Positions 1 to 7,178 of a DNA stretch of 47,740 nucleotides are shown here, one piece after another (position 1 is the stretch's first letter; the number at the start of each line of letters is the position of its first letter). Both the position numbers and the translations under genes were made by a program. Under the pieces are notes generated by a model. It was not told the origin of the DNA, searched no databases, and was given only the letters and a program-made list of their open reading frames with translations. This DNA comes from an uncultured Phycisphaerales bacterium (GTDB taxonomy: Bacteria > Planctomycetota > Phycisphaerae > Sedimentisphaerales > Anaerobacaceae), in NCBI GenBank assembly GCA_903857265.1, contig CAIODZ010000023.1, positions 1 to 47,740 of the forward strand, in the 5' to 3' direction.

Positions 1-1193
1 AGATATACTTCGCTCTTGGGACTTCCCATTCTGCCGACGAAATTGCGGTTTGTTGTGCTGACGCACTTTTCGCCGGCGGCGAGGATTCCCATAAATCCGC
101 CCAGACACGCTCCGCAGGTCGGCGCGGAGATTACGCAGCCGGCCTTATAGAAGACGTCGAATAGTCCTTCATCGTCCGCCTGTTTCCAGATTGTCGGCGT
201 CGCGGGCACAATTATCGTGCGAATCTTCACCTCTTTGCCCTTCATAATCTTCGCGACAATCCTGAGGTCTTCGATTCGCCCGTTTGTGCAGCTTCCGATA
301 TACGCCTGGTCCATAGCCATACCTTTGCATTCGCTAATCGGTTTGGCGTTGCTCGGCAGATGCGGCATAGCGACCATCGGCTCTAACTTCGAGCAGTCAA
401 ACTCCTCGACCGATGAGTATTCCGCGTCCGCATCCGATTCGAATACCTTATAGGCCTTCTTGTCTTTGAGATGCTTGGCAAGATACTTCTTCGTCACGCT
501 GTCAAAGCCGATTACACCGTTTTTCGCACCTGCCTCGATTGCCATATTAGTGATGGTCATCCTTGCCTCCATTGACATATCCTTCAATGCAGGCCCGACG
601 AATTCCATCGCCTTATAAAGCGCACCATCCACGCCAATCCTCGTTATAACCGCGAGGATTACGTCTTTGCTGTAAACGCCTTTCGAGAGTTTGCCGTTAA
701 GAACGAATTTTATCGACTCCGGCACCCTGAACCAAAGCTCGCCCGTAGCGATTGACGCCGCTAAATCCGTCGAGCCGATACCTGTGCTGAACGCCGCGAA
801 CGCGCCGTAAGTACAAGTATGCGAATCGCCGCCCACGATTACCTCGCCGGGCCTGATATGACCCTGCTCAGGGAGTAACGCGTGGCATACGCCCGCTTTG
901 CCAACCTTGTAGTAGTTCTTGATTTTGTGCCTCCTGGCCCATTCATCAAGACGTTTATGCAGTTCAGCGCTTTTGATGTCTTTGGCCGGCTGAAAATGAT
1001 CGGGCGTTACGACAATCTTGTTTTTGTCGAATACCTTATCGATTCCCTTTTCAATCAGCATCGATATCGCCGCCGGCGTCGTAACATCGTGACACATCAC
1101 CACATCAATCTTGGCGTTGATTAATTCGCCTGCTTTTACAGTTTTGTTTCCACTCGCCCTTGCGAGGATTTTTTCTGTTATCGTCATTCCCAT
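1..1193 (-). CDS. leuC: 3-isopropylmalate dehydratase large subunit (3' end cut by window)
   Basis: Aconitase-family enzyme that isomerises 2-isopropylmalate to 3-isopropylmalate in leucine biosynthesis, working with LeuD. Translating the minus strand from the ATG at 1193-1191 gives one open frame to the window edge. It shows the family signatures [23 protein letters not shown] and [10 protein letters not shown]; the cysteines in the last two are the expected [4Fe-4S] ligands. About 397 codons are present. The archaeal-type LeuC is about 420 residues, so probably some 25 C-terminal residues lie outside. The reverse complement has AAAGGA about nine bases before the ATG; a second in-frame ATG lies two codons in. 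It follows leuA in the same direction with a gap of 78 bases, so the two are probably cotranscribed. Identification is near certain. Confidence 0.96.
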   Translation of the reverse strand, partial: MGMTITEKILARASGNKTVKAGELINAKIDVVMCHDVTTPAAISMLIEKGIDKVFDKNKIVVTPDHFQPAKDIKSAELHKRLDEWARRHKIKNYYKVGKAGVCHALLPEQGHIRPGEVIVGGDSHTCTYGAFAAFSTGIGSTDLAASIATGELWFRVPESIKFVLNGKLSKGVYSKDVILAVITRIGVDGALYKAMEFVGPALKDMSMEARMTITNMAIEAGAKNGVIGFDSVTKKYLAKHLKDKKAYKVFESDADAEYSSVEEFDCSKLEPMVAMPHLPSNAKPISECKGMAMDQAYIGSCTNGRIEDLRIVAKIMKGKEVKIRTIIVPATPTIWKQADDEGLFDVFYKAGCVISAPTCGACLGGFMGILAAGEKCVSTTNRNFVGRMGSPKSEVY

Positions 1194-1220
1194 CGTTCTG
1201 TTTCCTTTGTCTGCAATATC

Positions 1221-1255
1221 ATTCCCGCCCCTGAGGGGTAAACTTCAGCGGGAAT
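1221..1255 (-). other. hairpin in the leuA-leuC gap
   Basis: Perfect 8-base inverted repeat (ATTCCCGC at 1221-1228 and GCGGGAAT at 1248-1255), with an inner CCCC/GGGG pair as an alternative. On the leuA-leuC transcript it is preceded by an A-run and not followed by a U-run, so it is not an obvious terminator for that strand. It may be a processing or stability element between the two cistrons. On the plus strand it is followed by six Ts, but no plus-strand gene precedes it. Confidence 0.5.
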
Positions 1256-1271
1256 CTATTTTTTACTGTTC

Positions 1272-2849
1272 TTAAAGTTCCGCTTTGACTCCCGACTTTT
1301 CTTTGCCGGGCCTGCCGACCATTCTGTTAATCTCATCAATATACGCCTTTGCGCTTGCCTCGATGATGTCCGTCGAGATGCCTCTACCCGTGAATCTTAC
1401 ACCGTCGTTGTCGATTACCTTTACGATAGCTTCGCCGAGGGCTTCTTTGCCACCGGTTACCGCCTTTATCGAATACAGGTCCAGCTTGGGCGATTGCCCG
1501 GTAGCTGTTTTTATCGCCTCGTAAGCGGCGTCAACCGGGCCGTCTCCGCAGGCGGCTGCAATCATCGGCGCATCCTTGCCTTTAATCTTTATTTTGACGC
1601 TCGCGGTAGGCAAGGTTCCGGTCCCGCAGGCCACGTGCAGGTACTGAAGCTCGAACACCGGCTCGACGGTCCTCATCTGGTCGTTGATAAGAGCGGCGAT
1701 ATCCTCGTCGAAGACCTCGGTTTTCTTGTCCGCGACTTCGAGGAACCTGACATACAACTGCTCAAGCTGGGTATCCGAAACCTTGTACCCAAGCTCATTC
1801 AACCTGTGCTTGAGGCCGTGTCTTCCGGTCCTGGCCGTGAGCACAACCGTGCTTTGCGGAGAGCCGACGTCCTGCGGCTTCATTATCTCATACGTCAGCG
1901 GGTCCTTCAAAAACCCGTCAACGTGAATCCCGCTGCTGTGCGCAAAGGCATTATTCCCGACAACGGCCTTGTTCGGCGGAACGGCTATTCCTAACATTTC
2001 GGACGCCATCTTGCTTGTCCGGTAAAGCTCTTTTGTGTTGATTCTCGTATCCAGCCCGAAAAAGTCCCTGCGGGTCTTTATCGCCATTACGGCTTCTTCG
2101 AGCGAGGCGTTGCCCGCCCGCTCGCCGACGCCGTTGATGGTGCATTCAATCTGCCTTGCCCCGCTGCGAACCCCGGCAAGCGTATTCGCCACCGCCATTC
2201 CCAAATCGTCGTGGCAGTGAACGCTTATAATCGCTTTTCGCACGTTGGGAACCCTGGCGAAAATATCCGCGATTAATTGGCCGTACTGTTCAGGTATCGA
2301 ATAGCCGGTTGTGTCGGGGATATTCACGGTTGTCGCGCCTGCGTCGATTACCGCCTCGATGACCCTGTAGAGATATTCCTTTTCCGCTCTGCCTGAGTCC
2401 TCGCAGTAAAATTCGACGTCGTCGGTATATTGTTTGGCACGTTTGACGGCCTTGACGCCCATAGCAATCGCCTTTTCCTTTTTGTCTTTGAGCGTTTTAC
2501 CGTATTTGTCGTCCTTGAATTTGCCCACGATATGAATATCGCTTATTCCAAGGCCCGTATGTATCCTTGCCTTTTTGGCTTTTTTCAGGGCTTTGCCCGC
2601 GGCGTCGATGTCGGCTTCAACCGCCCTGGAAAGCCCGCATATAGTCGGACCGACCACCTGTTGGGCGATTAAGCTCACCGCCTCGAAATCCTGCGGGGAC
2701 GAAATCGGAAAACCGGCTTCAATAACATCAACGCCGAGTTTAGCAAGCTGGGTCGCAAGTTCGAGCTTTTCGCCCGCGCCTAATCTTGTGCCCGCCGCCT
2801 GTTCGCCGTCACGTAAGGTCGTGTCGAATATTATCACTTTGTCCTGCAT
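1272..2849 (-). CDS. leuA: 2-isopropylmalate synthase
   Basis: Condenses acetyl-CoA with 2-oxoisovalerate, the first committed step of leucine biosynthesis. The 525 residues match the usual length of the long LeuA class. The HMGL-like TIM barrel begins with DTTLRDGEQ (residues 9-17). The metal-binding HCH motif is at 211-213 and NGVGERAGN at 239-247. The C-terminal part (about 390-525) matches the LeuA allosteric/dimer domain that binds leucine in this family. A GGAG Shine-Dalgarno lies upstream of the ATG at 2849. The 270-base upstream region holds a promoter and a candidate leucine-rich leader peptide, which suggests transcript-level leucine control on top of allostery. leuC follows. Citramalate synthase is related, but the overall layout fits LeuA better. 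Confidence 0.96.
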   Translation of the reverse strand: MQDKVIIFDTTLRDGEQAAGTRLGAGEKLELATQLAKLGVDVIEAGFPISSPQDFEAVSLIAQQVVGPTICGLSRAVEADIDAAGKALKKAKKARIHTGLGISDIHIVGKFKDDKYGKTLKDKKEKAIAMGVKAVKRAKQYTDDVEFYCEDSGRAEKEYLYRVIEAVIDAGATTVNIPDTTGYSIPEQYGQLIADIFARVPNVRKAIISVHCHDDLGMAVANTLAGVRSGARQIECTINGVGERAGNASLEEAVMAIKTRRDFFGLDTRINTKELYRTSKMASEMLGIAVPPNKAVVGNNAFAHSSGIHVDGFLKDPLTYEIMKPQDVGSPQSTVVLTARTGRHGLKHRLNELGYKVSDTQLEQLYVRFLEVADKKTEVFDEDIAALINDQMRTVEPVFELQYLHVACGTGTLPTASVKIKIKGKDAPMIAAACGDGPVDAAYEAIKTATGQSPKLDLYSIKAVTGGKEALGEAIVKVIDNDGVRFTGRGISTDIIEASAKAYIDEINRMVGRPGKEKSGVKAEL

Positions 2850-2972
2850 TGTTTTATCTCCAAGTTCTTATACTGTCAGAAGTTAGGCAACCATTATGCC
2901 CTAAAACGGGCAGAAAAGCTACCGCTTTGTTTAAAGATTGAAAATAGGAAATCGAATTGTGGTACTATTTTT

Positions 2973-3053
2973 TTATGCGCCTTGACGGCGCAGAGTAAGA
3001 GCAAGGGCTATTAGCCCGGCAGGAACTACAAAATTTGTAAAACTCTTAGTCAT
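2973..3053 (-). CDS. candidate leucine leader peptide of leuA (26 codons)
   Basis: A short minus-strand frame from ATG (3053-3051) to TAA (2975-2973), ending in GLIALALTLRRQGA. It holds four leucine codons (CTA, CTT, CTT, CTG) within eight codons. It lies between a good promoter and leuA, ending about 120 bases before the leuA ATG. The predicted transcription start is only 0-3 bases before the ATG, so the frame would be translated leaderless. Two hairpins overlap it: GGGCTA/TAGCCC around 3005-3017 over the leucine codons, and TGCGCC/GGCGCA around 2976-2991 at its end. Leucine-codon-rich leader peptides controlling leuA are known in other phyla. That this one works so is inference, and I did not find a convincing U-tract terminator before leuA. 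Confidence 0.6.
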   Translation of the reverse strand: MTKSFTNFVVPAGLIALALTLRRQGA

Positions 3054-3062
3054 ATCAATTAT

Positions 3063-3090
3063 ATTATACGGCATATCGTCGGTTTTGCAA
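3063..3090 (-). promoter_or_regulatory. promoter of the leuA transcript
   Basis: On the minus strand TTGCAA (3090-3085), a 16-base spacer and a perfect TATAAT (3068-3063). The expected start is around 3056-3053, at or next to the leader-peptide ATG. Confidence 0.65.
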
Positions 3091-3120
3091 CAGCAATTAT
3101 TAAAAAATTTCTGCGACTAA

Positions 3121-3612
3121 TTATCGGTTCAACAGGTATATCGAGGCGTTGAGGACAGTCGCGAATGATACCCAAGCCAGATATGGGATAAGAAGCAAAG
3201 CGGCAATGCGTGAGATTTGTAAGAAAGCAAAAATGGTCACAATAATAGCGTTCAGGAGCAGAACGATATCGATAAGGCCCAGCAGCGGGGAATGTAAGCC
3301 GAAGAATAAGGGAGTCCAGATTGCGTTGAGGAAAAGCTGAACGGCAAAACAGGCAAGGACAATGCGGACGGCTTTGCTGTTAATATCTTTTTGCCAGACC
3401 AGATACGCGGAGATGCCCATCATAATATAAAGCGTTGTCCAGACGGGACCGAAAATCCAGTTGGGCGGATTAAAGAAGGGCTTATTGAGGTCGGCGTACC
3501 AGTTGCCGAGCGAATCGGCTGTCATGAAAAACGAACCCATAAGGCCGACAAGAAACGGCACAGCACAAGACACCACCAGCTTGACGATATTCATCGGCTT
3601 CATACAAATCAT
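3121..3612 (-). CDS. tspO: TspO/MBR family tryptophan-rich membrane protein
   Basis: Five-helix membrane protein of the translocator-protein family, which binds tetrapyrroles and related ligands in the species studied. The 163-residue length is typical. Visible signatures are WYADLNKPFFNPPNWIFGPVW near residue 40 (written in part: LNKPFFNPPNW), QLFLNAIWTPLFFG in the middle and a final PYLAWVSFATVLN. Several aromatic residues line the helices as expected. The start is uncertain: ATGs at 3612, 3603 and 3594 are all possible and none has a strong ribosome site; the conserved part begins at MNIVKLV. It lies 21 bases after mdh on the same strand and may be cotranscribed with it. Its physiological ligand here cannot be told from sequence. 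Confidence 0.92.
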   Translation of the reverse strand: MICMKPMNIVKLVVSCAVPFLVGLMGSFFMTADSLGNWYADLNKPFFNPPNWIFGPVWTTLYIMMGISAYLVWQKDINSKAVRIVLACFAVQLFLNAIWTPLFFGLHSPLLGLIDIVLLLNAIIVTIFAFLQISRIAALLLIPYLAWVSFATVLNASIYLLNR

Positions 3613-3633
3613 TATCGATACGACGCCGCGATA

Positions 3634-4566
3634 TTAAAGCAACTTATCAACCTTGGCGACGAGGTCTTTGACATGGCTGACCGAGACATCTAATTCCTTA
3701 CACTCATCGGCGTTGAGGTTTAATTCGACGATTTTCTCGACGCCTGTTTTGCCGAGCACTGCGGGGACACCGACGAAGTAACCGCCTACGTTGTATTCCT
3801 TCTGGCAATATGCGCAGCAGGGAATCACGCTGCAGCTGTCGCTCGTAATCGCCTCCGCCATTTTCACGACTCCCGCGGCCGGCGCGTAATACGCGCTTGA
3901 GCCGAGCAGGTCAACGATTTCGATGCCGCCTTTTCTGGCGCGTTCAATCAGCCGGGCGATTGTCTCTTTGGGCAGTAATTCGGTGATTGGTATTCCCGCA
4001 ACCGTGGTGAACCGGGGCAGCGGGACCATATCGTCGCCATGGCCTCCCATCAGTATGCCGCGAATGTCCTCAGAGCTTACGTTTAATTCCGTCGCGACAA
4101 AATGGCAAAATCTCGCGACGTCGAGGGCCCCTGCCATTCCCATTACCCTGCTCTTCGCAAATCTCGTAACCTTCGACGCCACATATACCATCGCGTCTAA
4201 GGGATTCGATACGACTATGACGATTGCCTTGGGACAGTATCTGGCGACCTTTTCGCTAACGTCTTTAACAATCTGCACGTTCTTTGCGAGCAAATCATCC
4301 CTGCTCATCCCCGGCTTTCGCGCAAGGCCGCTTGTGATTACGACGATTGAGCTATCCTGTGCCTGTGCCCAGTCGGTTGTGCCTGTAATTTTGCAGCTAT
4401 AACCCTGTACCGGGCCTGCCTCTGCCATATCGAGCGCCTTGCCTTCGGCTAATCCTTTTACGATATCGATAAGAACGATGTCACCCAGTTTGCGCGTGGC
4501 CGCGATATGTGCTGTTGTTGCCCCTACATTGCCCGCCCCGACCACTGTTATCTTATTAACGCCCAC
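3634..4566 (-). CDS. mdh: malate dehydrogenase (MDH/LDH superfamily)
   Basis: NAD-dependent interconversion of malate and oxaloacetate in the cytosol. The 310-residue protein has the Rossmann motif GAGNVGATTA (10-19), an Asp at residue 34 ending strand two (favours NAD), ARKPGMSRDDL (82-92) whose arginines point to malate rather than lactate, NPLD at 121-124, and the catalytic histidine in GGHGDDM (His176). The start codon is GTG at 4566-4564, with AGGAG lying inside the last codons of the upstream membrane-protein gene. The stop of that gene and this start are almost adjacent, so translational coupling is likely. This is the LDH-like type of MDH common outside Proteobacteria. Confidence 0.95.
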   Translation of the reverse strand: MGVNKITVVGAGNVGATTAHIAATRKLGDIVLIDIVKGLAEGKALDMAEAGPVQGYSCKITGTTDWAQAQDSSIVVITSGLARKPGMSRDDLLAKNVQIVKDVSEKVARYCPKAIVIVVSNPLDAMVYVASKVTRFAKSRVMGMAGALDVARFCHFVATELNVSSEDIRGILMGGHGDDMVPLPRFTTVAGIPITELLPKETIARLIERARKGGIEIVDLLGSSAYYAPAAGVVKMAEAITSDSCSVIPCCAYCQKEYNVGGYFVGVPAVLGKTGVEKIVELNLNADECKELDVSVSHVKDLVAKVDKLL

Positions 4567-4567
4567 A

Positions 4568-5053
4568 CTAAACTCCTTTCATATCCGTTTCAGTTGGTGT
4601 TTGTTTTTCTGCTTCGTTATTCTGTTTAATTTCGATTGTTCTTGATTTTTCGCTTTTCTTAATTAGTTTCAATATTCCCCAAATTACGATTGAATAAAAG
4701 AGAAAACCACAAGTAAACCAACCCAATACATCATTATCTGATGGGCATGGTTTTATCACGCCTGGAATTAAACCATAAATAAGCAAACCAGGGGTCAACA
4801 ATATAAAACTAAAACCCATTAAAATGAAACCCGTATAAGGAATCATGTTATTTAGTTTGTCATCACCTATATACATTAATACAGTGAAAATTAAAAAAAC
4901 AATATAAGAAATCAATGTGCTCTTCCATAGGATTGCACAATGTCCAGAAAGCCACCTCCAAATCAAAATCAATATCATTATTGTAGTCGCCACAGTAAGA
5001 AAACCACTATATGGATTGTAAAACAACTTATGGACTTCAGAAAACTCAATCAT
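4568..5053 (-). CDS. small integral membrane protein, unknown function
   Basis: I do not recognise this 161-residue protein. It shows four hydrophobic stretches, at about residues 18-34, 43-61, 71-94 and 107-128, and a charged, K/E-rich C-terminal tail (about 130-161), so it is probably a four-helix membrane protein with a cytoplasmic tail. The coding region is AT-richer than its neighbours, with many AAA and ATA codons, which could mean recent acquisition. It sits three bases after the RNase H2-like gene and overlaps the ribosome site of mdh, so it is embedded in the operon. The frame is open for its full length and correctly spaced, which supports a real gene. Confidence 0.7.
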   Translation of the reverse strand: MIEFSEVHKLFYNPYSGFLTVATTIMILILIWRWLSGHCAILWKSTLISYIVFLIFTVLMYIGDDKLNNMIPYTGFILMGFSFILLTPGLLIYGLIPGVIKPCPSDNDVLGWFTCGFLFYSIVIWGILKLIKKSEKSRTIEIKQNNEAEKQTPTETDMKGV

Positions 5054-5056
5054 AAT

Positions 5057-6016
5057 TCACCTGCATCTAATAAGTTGGTTTGCATCGTATTTAACATTCG
5101 GAATGTGCGTTTTAATGTCTTCGATGAAACGCAGGCCGTCCTGCCAGTAGCCGGCGGTCGGCTTTATCGCGGGATTAAAGCCCAGGAAGTAATTATTGAT
5201 ATTTTCGACGAGGACCTCGCGCAGGTATTTACAGACAATCGACGCAAGCGATACGGGCAGGAATTTACTATCGGCTCCCACTACGAAATGCACACGTATT
5301 TTGCGATTGTTTGTTCGCATCTCATAGCTGCTTCTGTCCTGGTCTTCGTGAATGATGCGCAGTTGCGATTCGCCGAACATAAGTTGCAATTGACGCTGAT
5401 AGTGACTTCGTCCGCCCTGCCTGTCAACAACCATATCGAGGTCGTCGCTTGGGAAAGTATCGATAGCCGACTGCATTAGCTCCGCGACGGCAGTGAAAAG
5501 TACCTTCGCCTTGTTATCAACCGCGTTTACCATACGATTATAATGCTCAACCTCAAGGCATCGGCTTTTTAATCCCAATAATTCTATATGCTGATTGGCA
5601 AGGTCGGCCCGCAGCATTGAAACAGCGATACCGATATCCCCATCGTCTCCGCCAAGCTGATAGTCGCTGGCTTTTTTATACCACGGGTATTCCGCTATAT
5701 GGTCAAGGCAATCGGGGCAAAGCGATGATATGAGTTCGGTGAGGTTCTTCGGCTCGCTGCCTAAGTGTTTGAGCGTCGCCAATACGGTTCGCCTGAGGTG
5801 CTTAATGCCGATGGTCCTTGTGAACGCCTTTTTGCTGTCAACGATAAGCAGTCGGCCTTTAAGCGCGGCGCGTTTATCGGATACGCTTGCGTGCAAAATC
5901 TCCCAGTGATTCGCCCATATTAGATTATCCGGAACACGGAATGCGCTCGACGAGACCACCAGAGGCCCCAGAATCGGCCCGAAACCCGCCTCGTCTATCC
6001 CCGCCAGTATCGCCAT
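5057..6016 (-). CDS. RNase H2-like protein with altered GxG motif
   Basis: Resembles ribonuclease HII, which cuts RNA in RNA-DNA hybrids. The N-terminus AGIDEAGFGPILGPLVVS aligns with the RNase HII opening (GIDEAGRGPLAGPVV), giving the first two acidic catalytic residues, Asp8 and Glu9. Further acids are in VVDRQGG (Asp198) and GADSKFLPVSLASIVCKYLRE (Asp249), the latter matching the family's D-x-x-x-x-x-S-x-A-x-S-I-v-x-K block. So the acidic active site appears complete. Two oddities: the protein is 319 residues, about half as long again as RNase HII, and the substrate-sensing GRG (GKG in RNase HIII) reads GFG. GGGGGAG lies before the ATG. It is a divergent paralogue and may not have standard RNase HII specificity. 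Confidence 0.75.
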   Translation of the reverse strand: MAILAGIDEAGFGPILGPLVVSSSAFRVPDNLIWANHWEILHASVSDKRAALKGRLLIVDSKKAFTRTIGIKHLRRTVLATLKHLGSEPKNLTELISSLCPDCLDHIAEYPWYKKASDYQLGGDDGDIGIAVSMLRADLANQHIELLGLKSRCLEVEHYNRMVNAVDNKAKVLFTAVAELMQSAIDTFPSDDLDMVVDRQGGRSHYQRQLQLMFGESQLRIIHEDQDRSSYEMRTNNRKIRVHFVVGADSKFLPVSLASIVCKYLREVLVENINNYFLGFNPAIKPTAGYWQDGLRFIEDIKTHIPNVKYDANQLIRCR

Positions 6017-6036
6017 CCGTGACTCCCCCTGCTTTG

Positions 6037-6777
6037 CTAAAGCGTTTCGTGCCTTATGATTGCACGGTAAATGCCGTTGATTCGTTTGCCATCGACCATC
6101 GCGGGCGGATACTTTTCATTTCTCGGCTGCAATCTTACCGTGTCGCTGGGCTCGAAGAACACCCGCTTGAAAGTCGTCTCGTGAGGCGTTGAGAACCGCA
6201 CAAAGCAATCGTCGCCGTTTCGCACCTCAGCGGCAGGCGAAAATACTATGATGTCACCCTCTTTGAATTTCGGTTCCATCGAATCGCCCACAACCCGCAC
6301 CGCGAACGCGTTGGGGTCGTGAACGTCCGGGCAGCGAATATAATCGTCCGCGACGCCGACGGGGTAATCGAGGTCGTTAAAATCGGTTGGGTATCCCGCG
6401 GCGACCTTGTTGATGATGGGGACAAGCCGACCTGGCGAAAGCGATGGTTTGTTGGCAATCGCTTCCTGCGAGCCGTCCTTCTTCCCGGGGTCTTTGTTGA
6501 GATGACGCCATTTTTCGTTTTCCGCCTCGACGGTCTCGACCCTCTCCCGAACGTCGGCGGGCATCCGTTCTATGTGCGCAAGATACAAAAGCGTTCCCGG
6601 CTCAAATCCTATGACTTTCTCTAATTTTTGCAGAAGCTCATCGCTTGGCGGGTTGCTCACCTTGCCCGTCTCTATCGTCGAAAGATACGGCTTCGAAAAT
6701 CCTATCCGGCTGCCCACCTCATCGAGCGTCAGCCCCAACTCTTCGCGCTTGCTTCTTATTATTTCGCCGAGTGACAT
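6037..6777 (-). CDS. LexA/CI-type repressor (XRE HTH plus S24 peptidase domain)
   Basis: Transcriptional repressor of the phage CI/LexA plan. Residues 4-60 form a Cro/CI helix-turn-helix (LGLTLDEVGSRIGFSKPYLS). Residues 115-225 form a peptidase S24 domain with the nucleophile Ser166 in GDSMEP, the general-base Lys204 in TTFKRV, and an Ala-Gly cleavage candidate at 127-128 in KVAAGYP. The self-cleaving machinery is therefore complete, which suggests inactivation by RecA filaments or another inducing signal. A promoter and an inverted repeat lie just upstream, so it probably represses itself. The RNase H2-like gene follows after 20 bases. It could be a chromosomal stress regulator or a relic of a prophage; no phage genes are nearby. 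Confidence 0.88.
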   Translation of the reverse strand: MSLGEIIRSKREELGLTLDEVGSRIGFSKPYLSTIETGKVSNPPSDELLQKLEKVIGFEPGTLLYLAHIERMPADVRERVETVEAENEKWRHLNKDPGKKDGSQEAIANKPSLSPGRLVPIINKVAAGYPTDFNDLDYPVGVADDYIRCPDVHDPNAFAVRVVGDSMEPKFKEGDIIVFSPAAEVRNGDDCFVRFSTPHETTFKRVFFEPSDTVRLQPRNEKYPPAMVDGKRINGIYRAIIRHETL

Positions 6778-6794
6778 CGTATTTCTCCTGTATA

Positions 6795-6819
6795 TTTGGT
6801 CACGCCTGTCAGAACCAAA
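6795..6819. promoter_or_regulatory. candidate operator of the S24 repressor
   Basis: Inverted repeat TTTGGT (6795-6800) and ACCAAA (6814-6819) separated by 13 bases, between the -10 box and the ribosome site of the repressor gene. The place and symmetry fit an autoregulatory site. This is the only such palindrome seen in the gap. Confidence 0.45.
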
Positions 6820-6842
6820 CTGCTATCTAAATATTATCGCGT

Positions 6843-6870
6843 ATTATATGCCTTGCAAACAAATCCACAA
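6843..6870 (-). promoter_or_regulatory. promoter of the S24 repressor gene
   Basis: On the minus strand TTGTGG (6870-6865), a 16-base spacer and TATAAT (6848-6843), about 65 bases before the start codon. The stretch from 6871 to 7026 between this promoter and the terminator shows only low-quality short frames, and I see no gene in it. Confidence 0.55.
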
Positions 6871-7026
6871 GTTTATTTAGGCAAATAACGACACAGCAGT
6901 TGGGAAGAAGGGGGGGTAGGGGCTAGTCCTAAAATATTCCCGATATCTGTTAAAAACAGCGGTTTTACAAAAAAGGGGCGACTCAGGGCAGGTGCCGCAG
7001 GCAAGTCGGCGGGTAAACCACTGGGG

Positions 7027-7070
7027 AAAATAAAAAGGGGCTGCCGGCCCACACCCATAGCCGACAGCCC
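7027..7070 (-). terminator. strong rho-independent terminator
   Basis: Minus-strand reading gives an 11-base-pair stem (GGGCTGTCGGC with GCCGGCAGCCC, arms at 7060-7070 and 7038-7048), then CTTTTTATTTT. One pair is G-U on the minus strand but C-A on the plus strand, which supports minus-strand transcription. It ends whatever is transcribed from the DUF362 side. Confidence 0.8.
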
Positions 7071-7110
7071 GGACGAGTATCACCCGTCCTCCACTCATAT
7101 ATACTCATCC
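7071..7110 (-). ncRNA. hairpin abutting the terminator, possible small RNA
   Basis: GGATGAGTA (7110-7102) pairs with TACTCGTCC (7079-7071) on the minus strand. One G-U pair would be a C-A mismatch on the plus strand, so the structure belongs to a minus-strand RNA. The hairpin stacks directly on the terminator hairpin at 7038-7070, and a second weak terminator lies upstream. A short structured RNA of about 85-110 nt, or the end of the DUF362 transcript, could be made here. No sequence motif of a known RNA class was recognised. Confidence 0.35.
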
Positions 7111-7131
7111 CCCTGAAATTACGTGCTTGGG

Positions 7132-7154
7132 AAAATAAAAAGGCAGTTTTGCCT
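7132..7154 (-). terminator. weak terminator after the DUF362 gene
   Basis: Minus strand: AGGCA, loop AAAC, TGCCT, then TTTTATTTTC. Only five pairs, but correctly placed 25 bases after the stop codon. The tail (TTTTTATTTTCCC) is the same as that of the stronger terminator at 7027-7070. Confidence 0.5.
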
Positions 7155-7178
7155 GTCTCGATGGCAGAGGATGAGCTA

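Noticed and set aside
2850..3120. T-box or SAM-type riboswitch upstream of leuA
   Set aside because: There is no AGGGTGGNACCGCG T-box sequence and no terminator/antiterminator pair of that kind; the leucine-codon frame fits better.
6873..7098. Two overlapping 61-73 codon minus-strand frames between the terminators and the repressor promoter
   Set aside because: They run through the strong terminator hairpin, have no ribosome site and no sensible hydrophobicity pattern or domain.
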